Shown piece after piece: positions 34,423-47,424 of a stretch of 64,000 nt of DNA; position 1 is the first letter of the stretch; every line of letters starts with the position of its first letter. The stretch covers positions 5,089,183 to 5,153,182 of the forward strand of contig JAJEKV010000026.1 in NCBI GenBank assembly GCA_021234155.1, read 5' to 3'. A program made the translations under genes and the position numbers. This DNA is from Isoetes taiwanensis (lineage: Eukaryota; Streptophyta; Lycopodiopsida; Isoetales; Isoetaceae). A model generated the notes under the pieces. The model did not search any database. It was given only the letters and a program-made list of their open reading frames with translations, and had not been told where the DNA came from.

Positions 34423-37400
34423 ATGGGGCGCTACCCAACTGGACCTCAGAGCTGCCTCGAAGACCCATCCTGCCATATCTATATCACTGGTATCACAGAT
34501 GCCGGACCTATCTTTGTGTTCGGTTTCTGGGCTATGGTGGTTCTTCTCTGCTCTAGTTTTCAGATTTATAAACTCTGCTTGAAGAAAAAATACCCCATTC
34601 AGCCTGTCAGTTTTCAGCTTCGAAATAATTTTCCTCAAGTGAAAAAGCAGAAGGTTAATAGCCAGGAAGTCTTACTTGATCTCGGAGATGAAAAGGAAGT
34701 TCGAATTACTGGTTTCAGATCATCGGCTTGGGGAGAAATATGCTATATTGTTTGTTGCATTACCTCATTGCATTGGATTGCGCTATTCATGGTGATATTG
34801 TTCGATACATATAACAAGTGTCAGATTGGGAGCATTGATAATCTGTGCTTTTATGGAAATCATGTTGTTTTTGGGACCTACGATCTGAACAGCAAGGTTG
34901 GATCATGTCTTGAACAAGCATCGAATCGAAGTTGTTATTTTAATTTTCTAATAAGGCTGTGATTTTGTGTAGGTGTTTTTTGTTGTTTGGTGGCTAGCTA
35001 CTTTCTGGTATACTACTTGGGTCATATTCAAAGGAAGAGTTCATAACTGGTTTCGATTACCATGTGAACTAGAAACTGCACAGTGGGTTTATGTTTGGAC
35101 AAATGAGCAGGAAGAGATCCTTTCAACCAATGTCTTGTTTCTTGTCCATCAGTTACGGCGTTTGAAGGTAAAGCCTTTTGACGCATGGCTTAGCTTCTGT
35201 TAAGAATACTGCAAACTGCAACTCAACCTTATATATGCTTTGCAGGCCTTCATCATACCTCCTGAAGCCCAAGGCCGCTCTGAGATTATGTGCATATTGA
35301 AAACAGAACATGGACAACGGTATTTTCTATTTGAGGGACAACGGTTTCTTATAAAGGATGATTGCATTTCCCGTGCTTGTATCACAGTTGGACTTACACT
35401 AGCGGATTTTCACCAGGTTGGATTTAAAGTCTCCAGCTCCTGCATGTGCATGGTCTTATTTCAAATTCTCTCTTTTGTATCAGGGAAGGCATGGCTTAAC
35501 TTCTGTGGAAGCCAAATCACGGTTGGACTTTCTTGGTTTCAATGAGATTCCTTTTAAGCCAGAGCCTTTCCTCTATACCATTTCCTATGAGATGTTCACG
35601 CTTTTTCATGTTTATCAACTTGTTATGTACTTGCTCCAATTCTGGAACAGCTACCTTTTTGTCGCCATGCTCATGACAATTATTGTCCTGCTTAGTGCTT
35701 CGTTCACTATCTATACACGACGTCGTAGCCAGCTCATTATTGCAAAGGTACATGCCATTTGACAACCTGCATTAGATACATTCTTCTTACCCTGGATTTG
35801 TAAACAGTTGACAGAATATGCGACTGAGGTAGAAGTTATACGGGACCAGAGATGTATATCAATTGATTCTCGGTTTCTTGTCCCTGGGGATGTCGTAAAA
35901 TTGAGGGGCAACTGGCTATTGCCATGTGATTTGCTCATTATTCAAGGTGCTTTTTATCTATTGGTCATTGATTGCAAAATATTGCTTGTTTAAAATAATC
36001 AATATAAAGTCTGATTGGCAGGTTCTTGTATTTGTGATGAAAGTCCCCTCACTGGTGAAGCAATGCCTATACAGAAATACTTTGCACAATGCTCCCCAGT
36101 AACCTATCATCCGAATGCCTCTGATGCATGCCATACTCTTTTTTCTGGAACAACAATTCTGCAGGCTGGAAATGTTGCTGAGGAGGAAGTGCTAGCAGTG
36201 GTGACTGCAACAGGTACATTAAGTAAACATATGTTATGGTTAGACAAGAAATAACTATCCTGCACTTTTGGCAATTTACCATGCTAGGGCTGACAACTTC
36301 GAAGGGGCAGTTACTTTCAGCAATTTTATATCCACAAAAAATGCTTTTCAAATATGACGAAGAGCTACCTATTGTGGTTTTGCTTCTTGTTTTCTATGCA
36401 CTTGTTTGCTTTATTATCTCTATATTGTTTCAGGTAAAACAAATATCGATTACAACATTGGTTTAGTAAAGTAGCATCAGATGCTTATGATTGTTTGTTG
36501 TAGGAAAATACTGGTGCGCAAAGTATCTGGGTTACCAAATGGATATATTGCATGGCAATTGTTAGCCAAATTATGTCTCCATTGCTTCCAGTCGCCCTTG
36601 AAGTTGGGCAGTTACATTCCATGGAAAGATTAAAAGTAAGTTATGATCTCTTGTACATTCATTGCACAAGTTATGGCTCGATATTCATCATGGTGCTGCA
36701 CCAGGAACATGGAATTTATTGTCTTAATCCAAGGCGCATAGCAATCGCAGGGAAAGTACGTGTATTCTGCTTCGACAAAACAGGCACACTTACTAAAGAA
36801 GGGCTTGATTTTGTTGGAGTCCAGGCTATAGTTAATCTTCCCAATAAAGTGCCTATATTTGGACAGCTTCTGCCGCCTGATGAAAGCGGCATTATGCATC
36901 CAAATGTGATGCATGGGCTTGCTACCTGCCATGCGCTTACAAAATTTGGAAATAAAATGGTTGGAAATGAAGTTGAGGTAACAATGCCGGAAAGTACTCT
37001 ATATTTCTCTGCCTTTAGGGGACAACATGTGGTTCAGTGTCCTCATATTTAGCTGATGTAACAGGGTTTTAATATGCACAAATTCAGTTGTAAAAATGAT
37101 CTCCAGTAGTTATTCATTGAAAGGTAAAATGAGAAGCATGTTTAATCTACACAACTTGTGGATGCCACAACATTAAGTGCGGAGTGTATGACCAAGGTCA
37201 TCTAAGAAAATATTAAGAGTTTGTGGAACTCTTTTAACATGACTCCAGTATTTGGATGACAAAACGCTGGCTGATGTTAGGTTACTTTATTGCCGTTATT
37301 TCACATAGAAAGAGTTGTTTTTTGTTTCTTAAAAAAAAAATATGATGTTTTTTTTTTTTTTTTCAATTCGTAATTGTGTTTATGCTAAAGATGTATTGTT

Positions 37401-40400
37401 GCAATCAATTTCCTTGCAGGTGAAAATGTTCTTGTCAACCGGTTGGAAATTAGTTGAAGCTTCAGGTGCTGTTCCAATTGTTCGAAGTAATATAAGTAAA
37501 GAATTGAAAATAATCAAAAGAAATGAATTTAACCATTCGAGATCCACTATGAGTGTCATTGTTGAAGATGATGGGGAGTTTATTGTTTATTGCAAGGTAT
37601 GGTCAAGCTAATATGACATTTTCAACTTGAGCATTTGTTTGATTATTGATTAAAAATCTTAGTTGACAGGGATCATTTGAAAAAATAAGAGACTTAAGCT
37701 TGATTGAAACCCTTCCCCAAGACTATATTCACAGAGCCCAAGAACATGCACTCAATGGCTGTTATGTTCTCAGTCTGGGTTACAGGTTAGATATTTGGTG
37801 CACGAAAATTCATTTTGCTTCTTCACTTGGTATTTTACCCTATCAGCATTTGAATTTCAGGCGCTTGGGCTCTTCGAGTACACTACAAGACGTGCTAACA
37901 CTATCACGAGATAATGTTGAACGGGATCTAACGTTTTTAGCTCTTGTCCTCTTCAGAAATGAGCTCAAGTCAGATACTTTTGGAGCTATTGAAGCCTTGA
38001 AAAAGGGTGAGGTATGAGCTATTCCTTCTTCATATGTTTTCTAGTGATGCATTTGTGGCTATTGTGTCTTTGTTTTGCTTCCTGAATTTTGTGAAATGTT
38101 TGCTTATTCGATGTACCATTACGTTGCTAGGTTCGCCCAATAATGGTAACTGGTGATAATGCCCATTGTGCTCATTACATTGCAAAGCAGGCTGGCATGA
38201 TATATCAGGAAACTGAGGTTATATTGGGTGATGTCAACCATGATAACAGGTAATGGACTTGATTGATTCAATGTGATATTCTCTCTGCTTACTATCATGT
38301 AACAACCAGCAGCATAAGTTGGTCACTTATGAGACCAAAGGATGGTACATTTATCAGGCCTTTGACGACAGAAGATCTCTTATTACAGCACATGAAAGGC
38401 CTTGAAGTTGGAACACTAGAACTAGCTGTTACAGGAAAAGCTTTTAATGTTCTTTATTCAACTGGGATGATGGACAGCATCCTCTTTTGGACACGTATCT
38501 TTGCTCGCTTCACTCCTGCAGACAAGGTAGTCAAATGTTTGTCCCGGTAAACATTTGATTTGGATTTGTAATGGTTTTGCTTTGCAGGTCTTGGTAGCCA
38601 ACATGCATCGAGACCATGGCCTGATTGTTGGGATGTGTGGAGATGGTGGCAATGATTGTGGTGCTCTGCGAGCTGCACATGTTGGCATTGCACTCAGTGA
38701 AGCAGAAGCTTCTGTTGTCTCTCCTTTCACCTCTAAAACAAAATCGGTATAATCATTATAAGGTTTATGCAATTTTGAAAAACGTAGGTGGGTTATGTTG
38801 TATGATTAACTACAAAATTAGGCAGTAAAGAATTGGCAACAGCTTAGTATCTGTGTCTAAGTTCTGGTTTAACTATAAAACATGTATGCCCACTCCAGGA
38901 TGTTCCATGTTTATGCACCCTTTCTTTGCTAAAATCAGCTCAGCTAGACATTCATTTTTCTTTCCATTTCACTTATCTAAAGAACCATCGGGCAGTTAGA
39001 CACAGGAAAGGCAAGGATTGTGGAGGTCTTAAACTAAACTCCTTACACACTAAGGCTGAGGCCTTGATGCCAAGCCTTACAGACTGGCTATGTATGTTAG
39101 TTATTGAAGATGTGGTCCAAGAATGTTGTAAGGCCCATCTATAATGTGTCATCAGTGGAGATGAGAAATTGTTCAGAATGGGACCAGGTAACATATGTTG
39201 GGAATGGAGAGTTTCTCATCTTATTGATGGAAAGGGAGCTTATGGTGCCGGATATAGTGCTGGGACATATGACAGAGCTGTTGTGGAACTTTTAGGAAAG
39301 AGAGGGCACCGACTATTGCTCATGGCTTTTAATACGGCCACAACATTCTCATAGCCTGAACCACCGAATGTTGGGATTTTGAACTGTCCAAAAGCAATTA
39401 TATACTTTACCCTACTTATTGCTCGCATGGTTTGCTACAGCTTTGCTCTGTGACCATTTAAATTTCATAGTTTAAAACGACAATTATTCTCCGATTCCTG
39501 AAGTTCTTGAAATCTTAGATATTCCCGTTGAATATTTACATTTTTGTTCTTGTTTTTACAGATAGCTTCAGTTGTTGACCTGCTTCGAGAAGGACGAGGA
39601 GCTTTGCATACTTCATTTGCATGCTACAAGTTCCTTATCATATATGGTCTGATGTTTTCAATTCTTAAGCTTTGTGCTTATTGGTGGGGTGCATTTTCAG
39701 GAGTTTTTATACTTTTTCTGAGGTAATATCGTAGGTCCTTACTTCTTTTTAGTTTTGTTATTGCAGGTATGGCATTATTCCTTGTCAAATGAATTACTTC
39801 TTTGTTGACGGAGTTGCTGTTTTGTCTCTTGGATACGGAATGACACTAAGCTACCCAGAGGACAAGCTTGGGAAGGTCAGATTCCTTATTCCAGACAGAC
39901 GGAGAACTATAATTTAATAAAGTTACTTTATGCATCTTAAAAGCATGCTCAACGCCCGTATTTTGTTAATGATTTCCTCATCAATTCAAACAGATTCGGA
40001 AACAGAATAAACCACGTTCTTCTTTATATCTTTTTAAAATGTCACTTAGAGACCCTTAGGTCTATGTGACTTAGAGACCCTTAGGTCTATCCTAGATGCA
40101 TGTTCGTACTTCCTATCCTGCTGACATCAGTTATTTGGCAACATGGACTTTTATGCTGACCGCTATTTACAGTTTCTTACGACTATCATTTCAATTTTAT
40201 TAGTAGGAATGGAAGCCGGTGACAAGCTCTTGCTTTACATTTCTTTTGTGCAGGAGCGGCCGACGTCAAGTTTGTTAGGACCTATTACTGTTGCATCGGT
40301 GATGGGTGTTTGGCTTATTAATCTTACCTTCTTGATAATTTCCATTTATTTAATGAGCAGTCAACGTTCATACGTGAAATGGCCTGCAAAGTAAGTATTT

Positions 40401-41138
40401 TAGTTGCTATAAAGAATGCTAGGCTATATTGTGATGCTTCTAATTCACCCCTTCTCGTTCAGCTATTCTCATGGTGCAGATTGGTGGACATTAGGTGATA
40501 ATTGGGAGTCTACTGTGATATTTTTCACAATGTATTTTCAATTCATAACATCTGCAATTGTATTTACATTTGGGGCATCATTTCGCAGAAGTGTGCTTAT
40601 TAACTGGTTACTGATGGTAAGATTGGCCTTTGAGTTCTTTCATTTTTGTTTGTATGGTGCTCACATCAGTGCTTTTCAGGTTTCATATGGGAGCCTTGTC
40701 ATTCTCTTTTCGCTGTTACTCTTGCTTCCATCTAGTAATTTTACGAAGCTGTGGCATGTAGCAAGTGAGCAGTTCAATGAGGAAAATCCCACTTCTCCGG
40801 TGTGGAGAGCCTACCAGGTGATAATTTATTGTGCATGTAAACCTGTTTCTGGATTGGATAGAAAAATGAGTTCTAAATCAGTGTTCCCATCCTACAGCAA
40901 CATGGGGGTCTCCCGTCTCCAGCAATGCCACAAAAGTTCCGTTTGCAGTTATGGTTGCTCATATGTGGATGCATTGGCGCAAATATCTTGTGGCAAAAGG
41001 TATTTGCAGTTTCTATTTTGTTCTGTAAAAGACATAACAACCCTGTTCTATGTTTCTTAGGTGGTGGTTGAGGGGCCGCTTCGAAATGCCATTGTAGCAT
41101 GCTTTTCCATTACAGCTCGATTAAGGTTTCATCTATAA
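34423..41138 (+). CDS. P5B-type P-ATPase (ATP13A2-like), 22 exons
   Basis: ATG 34423 is the first in-frame Met after a stop. Exons: 34423-34896, 34973-35167, 35246-35416, 35484-35747, 35808-35946, 36022-36213, 36288-36433, 36504-36635, 36705-36977, 37420-37596, 37670-37785, 37861-38011, 38131-38249, 38310-38526, 38588-38746, 39562-39722, 39767-39875, 40254-40390, 40463-40616, 40680-40817, 40898-40999, 41061-41138. All introns GT-AG. Total 3,804 nt, 1,267 aa, close to family size. Actuator: [13 protein letters not shown]3: [12 protein letters not shown]4: [14 protein letters not shown]. Phosphorylation site: CFDKTGTLT. Nucleotide domain: VGNEVEVKMF, YCKGSFEKI, VTGDN. Hinge: [20 protein letters not shown], then [14 protein letters not shown]. 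Ten membrane segments plus N-terminal hydrophobic parts. P5B pumps in animals export polyamines from lysosomes; vacuole or endosome is inferred here. P5A is disfavoured (no PPELP). Unusual: the P5B PPALP motif is SPLLP. Confidence 0.92.
40044..40091. repeat. 25-bp tandem duplication in P5B intron 17
   Basis: ACTTAGAGACCCTTAGGTCT is repeated with a 25-bp period inside the intron between exons 17 and 18. No effect on the splice sites. Confidence 0.9.
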
Positions 41139-41314
41139 TGGAATATTTCAAATCTATGAGATAATGAGCCCCTCAGTCGGGGTTCTTGCAAAAGTGGAAA
41201 AGTCAGAACTTTCCTCTTTGGCAGTCGATCCATGGTCGATCATGCCCACAATCTCTGTTATGATATGGTGCAAGGAATTGGTGTATGTAGTTATATTCCG
41301 GCCAGACTCCTAAA
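41139..41314 (+). other. 3' flank of the P5B gene
   Basis: Presumed 3' UTR. No perfect AATAAA was noticed before the transposon at 41324; variant signals are possible. Confidence 0.4.
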
Positions 41315-42264
41315 AAGTGTATATAAGGCCCTTTTTCCACGACCACAGTGTCTTATTTTTTATTAGATTTGGTTGGTCCAAGTCAGCATATAAGACATGA
41401 GAGTTTTTCCACGGCAAGTTTTACGACATGTCGTAAAGCTCTTCCGTACAATGTTGCAGTCTCATTTTCTTCCGGGGGATTTCCCCCGCCACAAAATAAG
41501 ATAGCATTCTTGAACCAATCACCGTTCAAGTTCGCCGCAGAACCAGGGTGTCGCAAAAAAAGGATTTTTCATCAATCGGGTTCTTGGATAGCAGCAGGCC
41601 AGGTTCGTTCAAACCTTCAAGCAGGTCAAAAGCGTGATCTTTGAAAACAGAACCTTTCAAACAGGTCGGATTCGAGCCCAAAACAGGTCGGATTCAAGCC
41701 CAAAAGCAAGTCGAAAATCAGATCTTTTAGAAGGATTTTGGTTCGGATTCTTCAAGCAGCATGATTTTTGAAGCAAGGATCATACAAACAGGTCGGATTC
41801 TTCAAGCAGCATGATTTTTGAAGCCAGGATCATACAAACAGGTCGGATTCTTCAAGCAGCATGATTTTTGAAGCCACGATCATACAAACAGGTTGATTCT
41901 TCAAGCAAGCATGATTTTTTTGAAGCCACGATCATACAAACAGGTCGGATTCTTCAAGCAAAGATGATTTCTTGAAGCCGACATGATTTTGAAGTCGGAA
42001 TCATAGAAACAGTCGGATTTTTTCCTTTACTTTTAAGTGAATCTCTTGCATCTCTTTTTGCTCTGCTCAAACTCCGGTGTATAGTGGAAAACCGTGATTA
42101 TAAGACATGTCTTATGTGAATAAGACATGTCTTATATTAAAAAAGTGGAAAACCATTTCTTTTAAGACATGTCGTATAGGTGACGTGGAACCCAAAAGGA
42201 TGTCTTATAAGAATAAAGACGACCATAAAATAAGACTGCTGTGGAAAAAGGGCCTAAGTGTATA
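41315..42264. mobile_element. Non-autonomous Mutator-like DNA element
   Basis: A perfect 15-bp terminal inverted repeat, AGGCCCTTTTTCCAC, lies at 41326-41340 and, reversed, at 42241-42255, and the similarity continues inward (GTCTTATTTT in both arms). The 9-mer AAGTGTATA occurs at 41315-41323 and 42256-42264, fitting the 9-bp target duplication typical of Mutator-like elements (the left copy is two bases outside the TIR). There is no transposase ORF. Inside are palindromes TAAGACATGTCTTA (twice near 42100-42135) and TTACGACATGTCGTAA (41421), possible transposase-binding sites, plus a minisatellite. Confidence 0.85.
41743..42015. repeat. Minisatellite, about 52-bp unit, five copies
   Basis: Units of the form TTCGGATTCTTCAAGCAGCA followed by TGATTTTTGAAGCCAxGATC and ATACAAACAGG repeat about five times with small indels, inside the Mutator-like element. 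Confidence 0.92.
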
Positions 42265-43091
42265 TTAGCAAAGATCCTATTCTTTGAATAAAAATGCATG
42301 ATAAGGTCAAACATACTATTGCTAAGAATTCAATATGTCCCTACACTGTATATTGTTAGATTTGCGGGTAATGTCTTCGACAGCCCAAGCTCACAGATGA
42401 ATCTTCTTTCCTGTTAATACAGAGTCCGATTCAGATTACACCCGCCCTGAAATGCACACATCAATCTGGATAGATATGTTGGACATAAACACTCTATGAC
42501 GTGGTCAATCATTGCATCTGTAGACCTATGTTTTCGTTACCGTTGTTGGCTCCTCTGAGCTTCTATGGTTAGAGCGTGTATGATTAGTTGTAGGCGCTCT
42601 CCTATTAGGCCTTCTCCTAGTAATAATGTGAAGAGCATTATAGATTCAGTTGAGCGTGTCCACGTTGAATGGGCATGCTAACAGATAATCATGAAAGAGA
42701 GTAATCATAGAGATCAAAAGGAGGGGGGACCAAAGAGGGAATGGAACTTTTGGTAAATGAGATGGAATGAAAACCAATGGAAAGCAGGAAATGATACAAT
42801 TACAACAAATTGGGGCATATTGCCAATAGATTGCCTGGAACCAGATAAAAGGAAAAGAAACATAAAAGAAAAAGGAACCAAAAGAAGGAATGGAAAGATG
42901 AGACAAGATAGATAAATAGATAGTAGTTTTTAACGTCACGCCATTAGGCATTAGGCAGCATCCAACTTGACATGTGACCACACACCACACTACATTGCTT
43001 GGTTGGGCCTTGCCCCAACCACCTTACATTGCGTTTGTTGGGATTTGACCCCAATAGTACCGAGTGCGATTCTGAACGGTCTCAAACTCGA
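42265..43091. other. Spacer, no gene recognised
   Basis: AT-rich. A pair of short stems (GGTTGGGCCTTGCCCCAACC at about 42991, TTGGGATTTGACCCCAA at about 43039) lies near the right edge. The minus-strand ORF 42646-42990 has no known domain. Confidence 0.4.
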
Positions 43092-43745
43092 GACCATATT
43101 GCTAAGGTACTAGTGTGTTACCAGAAAGAACAGGCGCATGCTCAGGGATATAAGGCAACACGCAAAGAATTATCAAATACTGACCAAAGCTCTAGTAGTG
43201 CCTCATTAGTTTCCAAAACCTTTATGGCCCACAACACATGCAACTAGCCCAGAGGAAATATAGTGTGGAGAATCATATACATGTTCGTCTAGTGGATTAT
43301 AGATCAACTGAAAAAATGTGTTGCAAATATGGAGAAAAACTAGCTGAGCAGGTAGCAGGCAATAAAGACAATACGAACAATGACACATGGTGCGATCTGT
43401 TTGACATTGATGCAACTGGATTTATTGCAGAATTACCTCATGGATCTTGATTGTGACCACATGACTGGAATCAAAGATCTATTCAAAACCATCATTCCAC
43501 TTGTAGATAGAAGGAAGGTGAAAATTGGCAAGGGATGGATGCCTATCAATATGGAGAAGCAGCTTTGGAGTTGTTGGGCCAATAGGACTGTGCATGTCAA
43601 ATACACCAAAGGCACCTTGTATGTCGATGGTTTAGAGATAAACCTACTTCATATACCTAAAGTGGGTGATGCAACATGCATATCACGTTTGGCAATAAGC
43701 AATGCTTGATTAAGGATATAGTTGCACCGGAACATTGGAACGCAA
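43092..43745 (+). pseudogene. Ty1-copia protease-region fragment, copy 1
   Basis: In frame 43380-43709, DLDCDHMTGIKDLFK matches the copia protease neighbourhood (D-S-G-x-x-H-M-T), followed by VKIGKG and GTLYVDGLEINLLHIPK, the usual VxLxDVLYVPxLxxNLLS. After a frameshift, ITFGNKQCLIKD also fits copia. The catalytic Asp-Ser-Gly is altered to Asp-Cys or lost. It sits directly before Ty3-type sequence, so the two are joined by insertion or recombination. It is repeated at 45510. Confidence 0.8.
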
Positions 43746-43789
43746 TCAAACATCACACATGAAACAACAATAGTATCAAAAATCTTGGT

Positions 43790-45478
43790 TTTACGCAAAT
43801 TCTTTAAAAGATTCTTAAATATGGGCTACATGCCGAACTTGAGAAATGCCAGTTTGATCAGGATATAGTGGAGTTCCTTGACTATTGCATCATTTTGCAT
43901 GGAGTTTCTATGGGCCTAGCTAAAGTCAGCACTATCCTGAATTGGCAAACACCTTCTTCGGCCTGAGATGTTCAGTGCTTTCTTGGATTTGTCAATTTAT
44001 ACCAACAAGTTATTCAGGACTATTTAAATATCACCCTTCTTTTGACATGTCACCACGTTTGAATGAATAGTTGAAGCTGAAACAATTTTTATTATACTAA
44101 AGCATGCAGTTACCATTCGCTTCTTGCCCAACCAGATCCTTCGCGTCTTTATATTATTGAAGCAGACACTTTCAACTTTGATCTTGGAAGTATATTATCA
44201 CGACGAGGATGATGATGAATTGCTTATCGTTAAAGTTTCTGGCTGTAAAATCAATTGTTCAATTATGACAAGGAACTATTAACGATAGTTGATTTTTTTA
44301 TATAGTGCCGATGTTTCCTTAAGGGATCCCCTCCCCTCATAAGGTCACAATCTATACTGATCACCAAAACTTGGAGTATTTTTAGTCGGCTCGAGTGCTC
44401 AACCATTGATGGGCTCCGTGGCATCAATTACTTTCATGATCAATTATCATCCTGGATCCCTACAAGACAAGCCTGATGTCTTGTTCCGACGCTTCTACTT
44501 GAAGTCTAAGCGGGCCATCCAGCATTTGACTAGCAATCACAGACTGTCCTAGGTCCTGATGGGTTTTTGCTTAAGGTGCCACTTCCTTGGAGACGCCTTA
44601 GGTTGCATCCTTGTTGGAGTTTGTTCGAGCATCTCTTCTCTCTGATCCATTGGCTCAAGATGTATATTCACATCTTGGCTTAACATCATCTTGTAGAGAG
44701 ATGCGGCCTGACTATGATCATTTTCAGATTCGAAATGGACTTCTATTCCATGATGGACTTTTATGTGTTCCCGATGGTGCTTCTAGACGTCGGGTTGCCT
44801 AAGCTTGTCATGGTTTGTCTATGATCGGACATCTTAAAGTAGCCAAGACTCTTGAAGTTATTAGTCAAAAGTATTGGTGGCATGGACTGCGACATTCTGT
44901 CGAAGCTTTTATTTGATCTTGTGATAGTTGAGCTAATGGTCCGAGACATTTTTCTCATGATCTTCTTTACTCACTGTCTGTTCCAGCTAGACCTTAGAAG
45001 ATTCTTTTTGTGGATCTAATCATGGAGCTATCACTCTTTCGAAGTCATCATGCCATCACGGTCGTTGTTGATTGATTCTCTAAGATGGCTCATTTTTATT
45101 CTTGTAACATCACTATAACCAGTGAGGGAATACGTGATCTATTTCTTGGTGAAGTAGTTGACTCCATGGCATGTCAGATACTATTGTCAGTGATCGCAAA
45201 CCTCAATTCCTCGTAGATTTTTGGAAGCAACTATTGGAGCTATTGCCTGTGGAGTTCAAGCGCTCGTTGACTTTTGGCCATTACCCAGAGAGTAATTGAT
45301 AGGCAAAGTACATCAATGAGACTTTGAAACAATAATTTGAGGTGCTTTATCAGTTATGAGCATATTGATTGGGTCGATTGACTCCTATTAGCCGCATTTT
45401 CCTATAATAACTCAGTACATGCTTCCATTGGCCATATGCCGTTCTTTCTCAGCTCTGATCAGCATCTTGATTTGTCTA
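43790..45478 (+). pseudogene. Ty3 chromovirus RT-RNase H-integrase relic
   Basis: Decayed plus-strand pol. The RT end and connection are recognisable from blocks such as VSTILNWQTPSS and DVQCFLGFVNLYQQ (43900-44000). RNase H is marked by LLAQPDPSRLYIIEAD and the TIYTDHQNLEYF block (44120-44390). The integrase N-terminal region appears as IRNGLLFHDGLLCVPDGASR (44725-44800), YWWHGLRH and a core fragment with VVD and VSD-RKPQF-like residues (45050-45230). Many stops. It breaks off at TTGATTTGTCT (about 45478), where the second copia fragment begins. Confidence 0.85.
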
Positions 45479-45481
45479 GTG

Positions 45482-46056
45482 GATTATAGATCAACTGAAA
45501 AAATGTGTAGACCATATTGCTAAGGTACTAGTGTGTTACCAGAAAGAACAGGCGCATGCTCAGGGATATAAGGCAACACGCAAAGAATTATCAAATACTG
45601 ACCAAAGCTCTAGTAGTGCCTCATTAGTTTCCAAAACCTTTATGGCCCACAACACATGCAACTAGCCCAGAGGAAATATAGTGTGGAGAATCATATACAT
45701 GTTCGTCTAGTGGATTATAGATCAACTGAAAAAATGTGTTGCAAATATGGAGAAAAACTAGCTGAGCAGGTAGCAGACAATAAAGACAATACGGACAATG
45801 ACACATGGTGCGATCTGTTTGACATTGATGCAACTGGATTTATTGCAGAATTACCTCATGAATCTTGATTGTGACCACATGACTGGAATCAAAGATCTAT
45901 TCAAAACCATCATTCCACTTGTAGATAGAAGGAAGGTGAAAATTGACAAGGGATGGATGCCTATCAATATGGAGAAGCAGCTTTGGAGTTGTTGGGCCAA
46001 TAAGACTGATGTCAAATACACCAAAGGCATCTTGTATGTCGATGGTTTAGAGATAA
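45482..46056 (+). pseudogene. Ty1-copia protease-region fragment, copy 2
   Basis: Direct repeat of 43092-43659 at a 2,418-bp offset and about 97 percent identical by eye, with a 27-base overlap of an inner segment (GTGGATTATAGATCAACTGA) at its left edge. Its right edge joins straight to integrase sequence, skipping the RT/RNase H part present after copy 1. Confidence 0.85.
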
Positions 46057-47424
46057 TTCAGATTCGGGATGGACTTCTATTCCATGATGGACTTTTATGT
46101 GTTCCCGATGGTGCTTCTAGACGTCGGGTTGTCTAAGCTTGTCATGATTTGTCTATGATCGGACATCTTAAAGTAGCCAAGACTCTTGAAGTTATTAGTC
46201 AAAAGTATTGGTGGCATGGACTGCGACATTCTGTCGAAGATTTTGATAATCGAGCTAACGGTCCGAGACATTTTTCTCATGATCTTCTTTACTCACTGTC
46301 TGTTCCAGCTAGACCTTAAAAGATTCTTTTTGTGGATCTAATCATGGAGCTATCACTCTTTCGAAGTCATCATGCCATCACGGTCGTTGTTGATTGATTC
46401 TCTAAGATGGCTCATTTTTATTCTTGTAACATCACTATAACCAGTGAGGGAACACGTGATCTATTTCTTGGCGAAGTAGTTTGACTCCATGGCGTGTCAG
46501 ATACTACTGTCAGTGATCGTAAACCTCAATTCCTCGTAGATTTTTGGAAGCAACTATTGGAGGTATTGCCTGTGGAGTTCAAGCGCTTGTTGACTTTTGG
46601 CCATTACCCAGAGAGTAATTGATAGGCAAAGTGCATCAATGAGACTTTGAAACAATAATTTGAGGTGCTTTATCAGTTATGAGCATATTGATTGGGTCGA
46701 TTGACTCCTATTAGCCGTATTTTCCTATAATAACTCAGTACATGCTTCCATTGGCCATATGCCATTCTTTCTCAGCTCTGATTAGCATCTTGATTTGTCT
46801 CTGACTGCCTCTACATAAGATGCCATCAATTCCAGTGCTGAGTCTTAGATTGAGAAACTTCAAGCTCTTTAATCTAATCTTCAACACCATCTCTCTGGGC
46901 CCAGAAATGCCATCGACATTATGCTGATTTGCATTGTCAAGAGGTTCTCTCTTTGCATGTTAGTGGTCTTATTTGGCTTCTCTGTCTTCTTATATCATGT
47001 CCTTGCAACAAACTTGATTATCGCTATCTTGGTCTTTATCTAATCACTGCTTAGATTAGCGATGTCACATTCTGGCTCACGCTTCCTCCAATGGTTTGCC
47101 CACATCCAGTATTTCATGTTGCTTCATTGGAGCCATATACAATCATTTCCTTTCCAGATCAGGTTCTTCCACTGCCTTTCCTTTTGAGATTGATGATTTT
47201 GAACAATTTGAGGTTAGGAGATTTTGGACTCTTTCTTCGTTAATGTTTGCATTAATTTATCGATTGAGAAAGATATTCTTCAAGTGATCGAGCCAGGAAG
47301 CTGCAGAGAATCTGAATGTTCTCAATAAAGTTGCTGAGTTCTACCGATGTTACTCTAATAAAACTGAATCGAAGTACTCTGGCTCTAGCTTCAATGACTC
47401 GTTACCGTCATAGGAGGAGGATGG
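46057..47424 (+). pseudogene. Ty3 chromovirus integrase and chromodomain relic, copy 2
   Basis: Repeats the integrase of 44725-45478 (46057-46800), then continues into sequence absent from copy 1: the integrase C-terminus with HVSSLEPYTQ-like phrases (47090-47150), a region rich in DDFEQFEV, and a chromodomain remnant (VIEPGSCRESE, then VAEFYRCYSNKTES) up to the LTR. The chromodomain places the element among chromoviruses, which use it to target chromatin marks. Multiple stops make it inactive. Confidence 0.82.

Noticed and set aside
34423-41138. P5A (MIA/Spf1-type) ATPase as the identity
   Set aside because: The PPELP motif is absent, and the [14 protein letters not shown] and [16 protein letters not shown] blocks follow the P5B pattern.
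41743-42015. CRISPR-like array
   Set aside because: The units are adjacent tandem copies with no unique spacers, and the genome is eukaryotic.
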